A stretch of 6,270 nt of DNA from DATEZO01 sp035255485. GTDB lineage: Bacteria; Pseudomonadota; Gammaproteobacteria; Burkholderiales; Burkholderiaceae_D. This document shows positions 5,999 to 6,270 of this stretch, one piece after another (positions within the stretch are counted from its first letter, which is position 1; the number at the start of each line of letters is the position of its first letter). The stretch lies in the NCBI GenBank assembly GCA_035255485.1, contig DATEZO010000248.1, positions 1-6,270 on the forward strand. The letters run 5' to 3'. Below the pieces are notes generated by a model. It saw nothing but the letters and a program-made list of their open reading frames with translations. It did not search any database and had not been told where the DNA came from. The position numbers were made by a program, and so were the translations under genes.

Positions 5999-6270
5999 AT
6001 GCAAGCTCCTTCCCCGATCAAGCTCTATCGCAGCATCATCTCCGGCCATGCGCATCGCGCCGAATTGTTCCTGTCCCTGCTGGGCCTGCCCTACACGGCG
6101 ATCGACATCGACCTGCGCGCCGGCCAGCAGCGCGGCGCGGAATTCCTCAAGCTCAATCCGTTCGGGCAGGTGCCGGTGATCGATGACGACGGCGTGGTGG
6201 TGGCCGATTCCAATGCCATCCTGGTCTATCTCGCGACGAAATACGGCGACGAATCCTGGCTGCCGCGCGA
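5999..6270 (+). CDS. Glutathione S-transferase family protein (N-terminal part, runs off the window)
   Basis: ATG 5999 opens a frame of 90 codons that is still open at the window end. A good ribosome site, GAGGA (5989-5993), lies five bases upstream. The sequence is the thioredoxin-fold N-terminal domain of a cytosolic glutathione S-transferase: a beta strand IKLYRS (7-12), a helix beginning after SGHAHRAEL, FLKLNPFGQVPVIDDDG (49-65) with the cis-proline Pro59 after Val58, and ADSNAILVYLATKYG (69-83). In the last block Asp70-Ser71 occupies the glutathione gamma-glutamyl binding position, usually Glu/Gln-Ser. The C-terminal all-helical domain lies beyond the window, so class and substrate cannot be assigned. 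Divergent pairing with the LysR gene suggests inducible expression, perhaps in response to an electrophile; that is inference. Confidence 0.92.
   Translation, partial: MQAPSPIKLYRSIISGHAHRAELFLSLLGLPYTAIDIDLRAGQQRGAEFLKLNPFGQVPVIDDDGVVVADSNAILVYLATKYGDESWLPR

Overview
This GC-rich, densely packed window looks like chromosomal DNA of a betaproteobacterium. The gene mix (a TrpB2-type enzyme, a divergent LysR regulator/GST pair, a DUF1097 membrane protein and a PAS-GAF-GGDEF protein) and the codon use would fit Burkholderiales, perhaps Oxalobacteraceae. That placement is inferred from general resemblance, not from a marker gene.

Layout, left to right. (1) Positions 2-163 are the 3' end of a TrpB2-like PLP enzyme, closed by a very strong intrinsic terminator (174-206). 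(2) Positions 296-1762 (+) encode a lipoprotein of the serine beta-lactamase/penicillin-binding fold. Its SxxK nucleophile reads Gly-Val-Ser-Lys, so it may be a pseudoenzyme. (3) Positions 1813-2409 are a short, probably non-autonomous insertion element of IS4 type. It has perfect 29-bp terminal inverted repeats and an internally shortened transposase frame (minus strand, 1836-2264). The transposase leader carries nested inverted repeats covering both its ribosome binding site and its start codon. (4) Positions 2536-3042 (-) encode a small DUF1097 inner-membrane protein, followed by about 485 bp without a convincing gene. (5) Positions 3528-4856 (-) encode a soluble PAS-GAF-GGDEF diguanylate cyclase with intact active-site and inhibitory-site motifs. 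(6) Positions 4977-5879 (-) encode a LysR-family regulator. It is transcribed divergently from a glutathione S-transferase that starts at 5999 (+) and runs off the window. The shared 119-bp intergenic region holds a perfect 8-bp-arm palindrome containing a T-N11-A core, the likely regulator binding site.

Most genes stand alone with their own spacing, and no multi-gene operon is visible. The one clear functional pairing is the LysR regulator with the GST. No new multi-gene system (defence, CRISPR, secretion or biosynthetic cluster) is visible. The points most worth a second look are the missing nucleophile in the beta-lactamase-fold lipoprotein, and the deleted IS4 element with its apparent translation-blocking leader.
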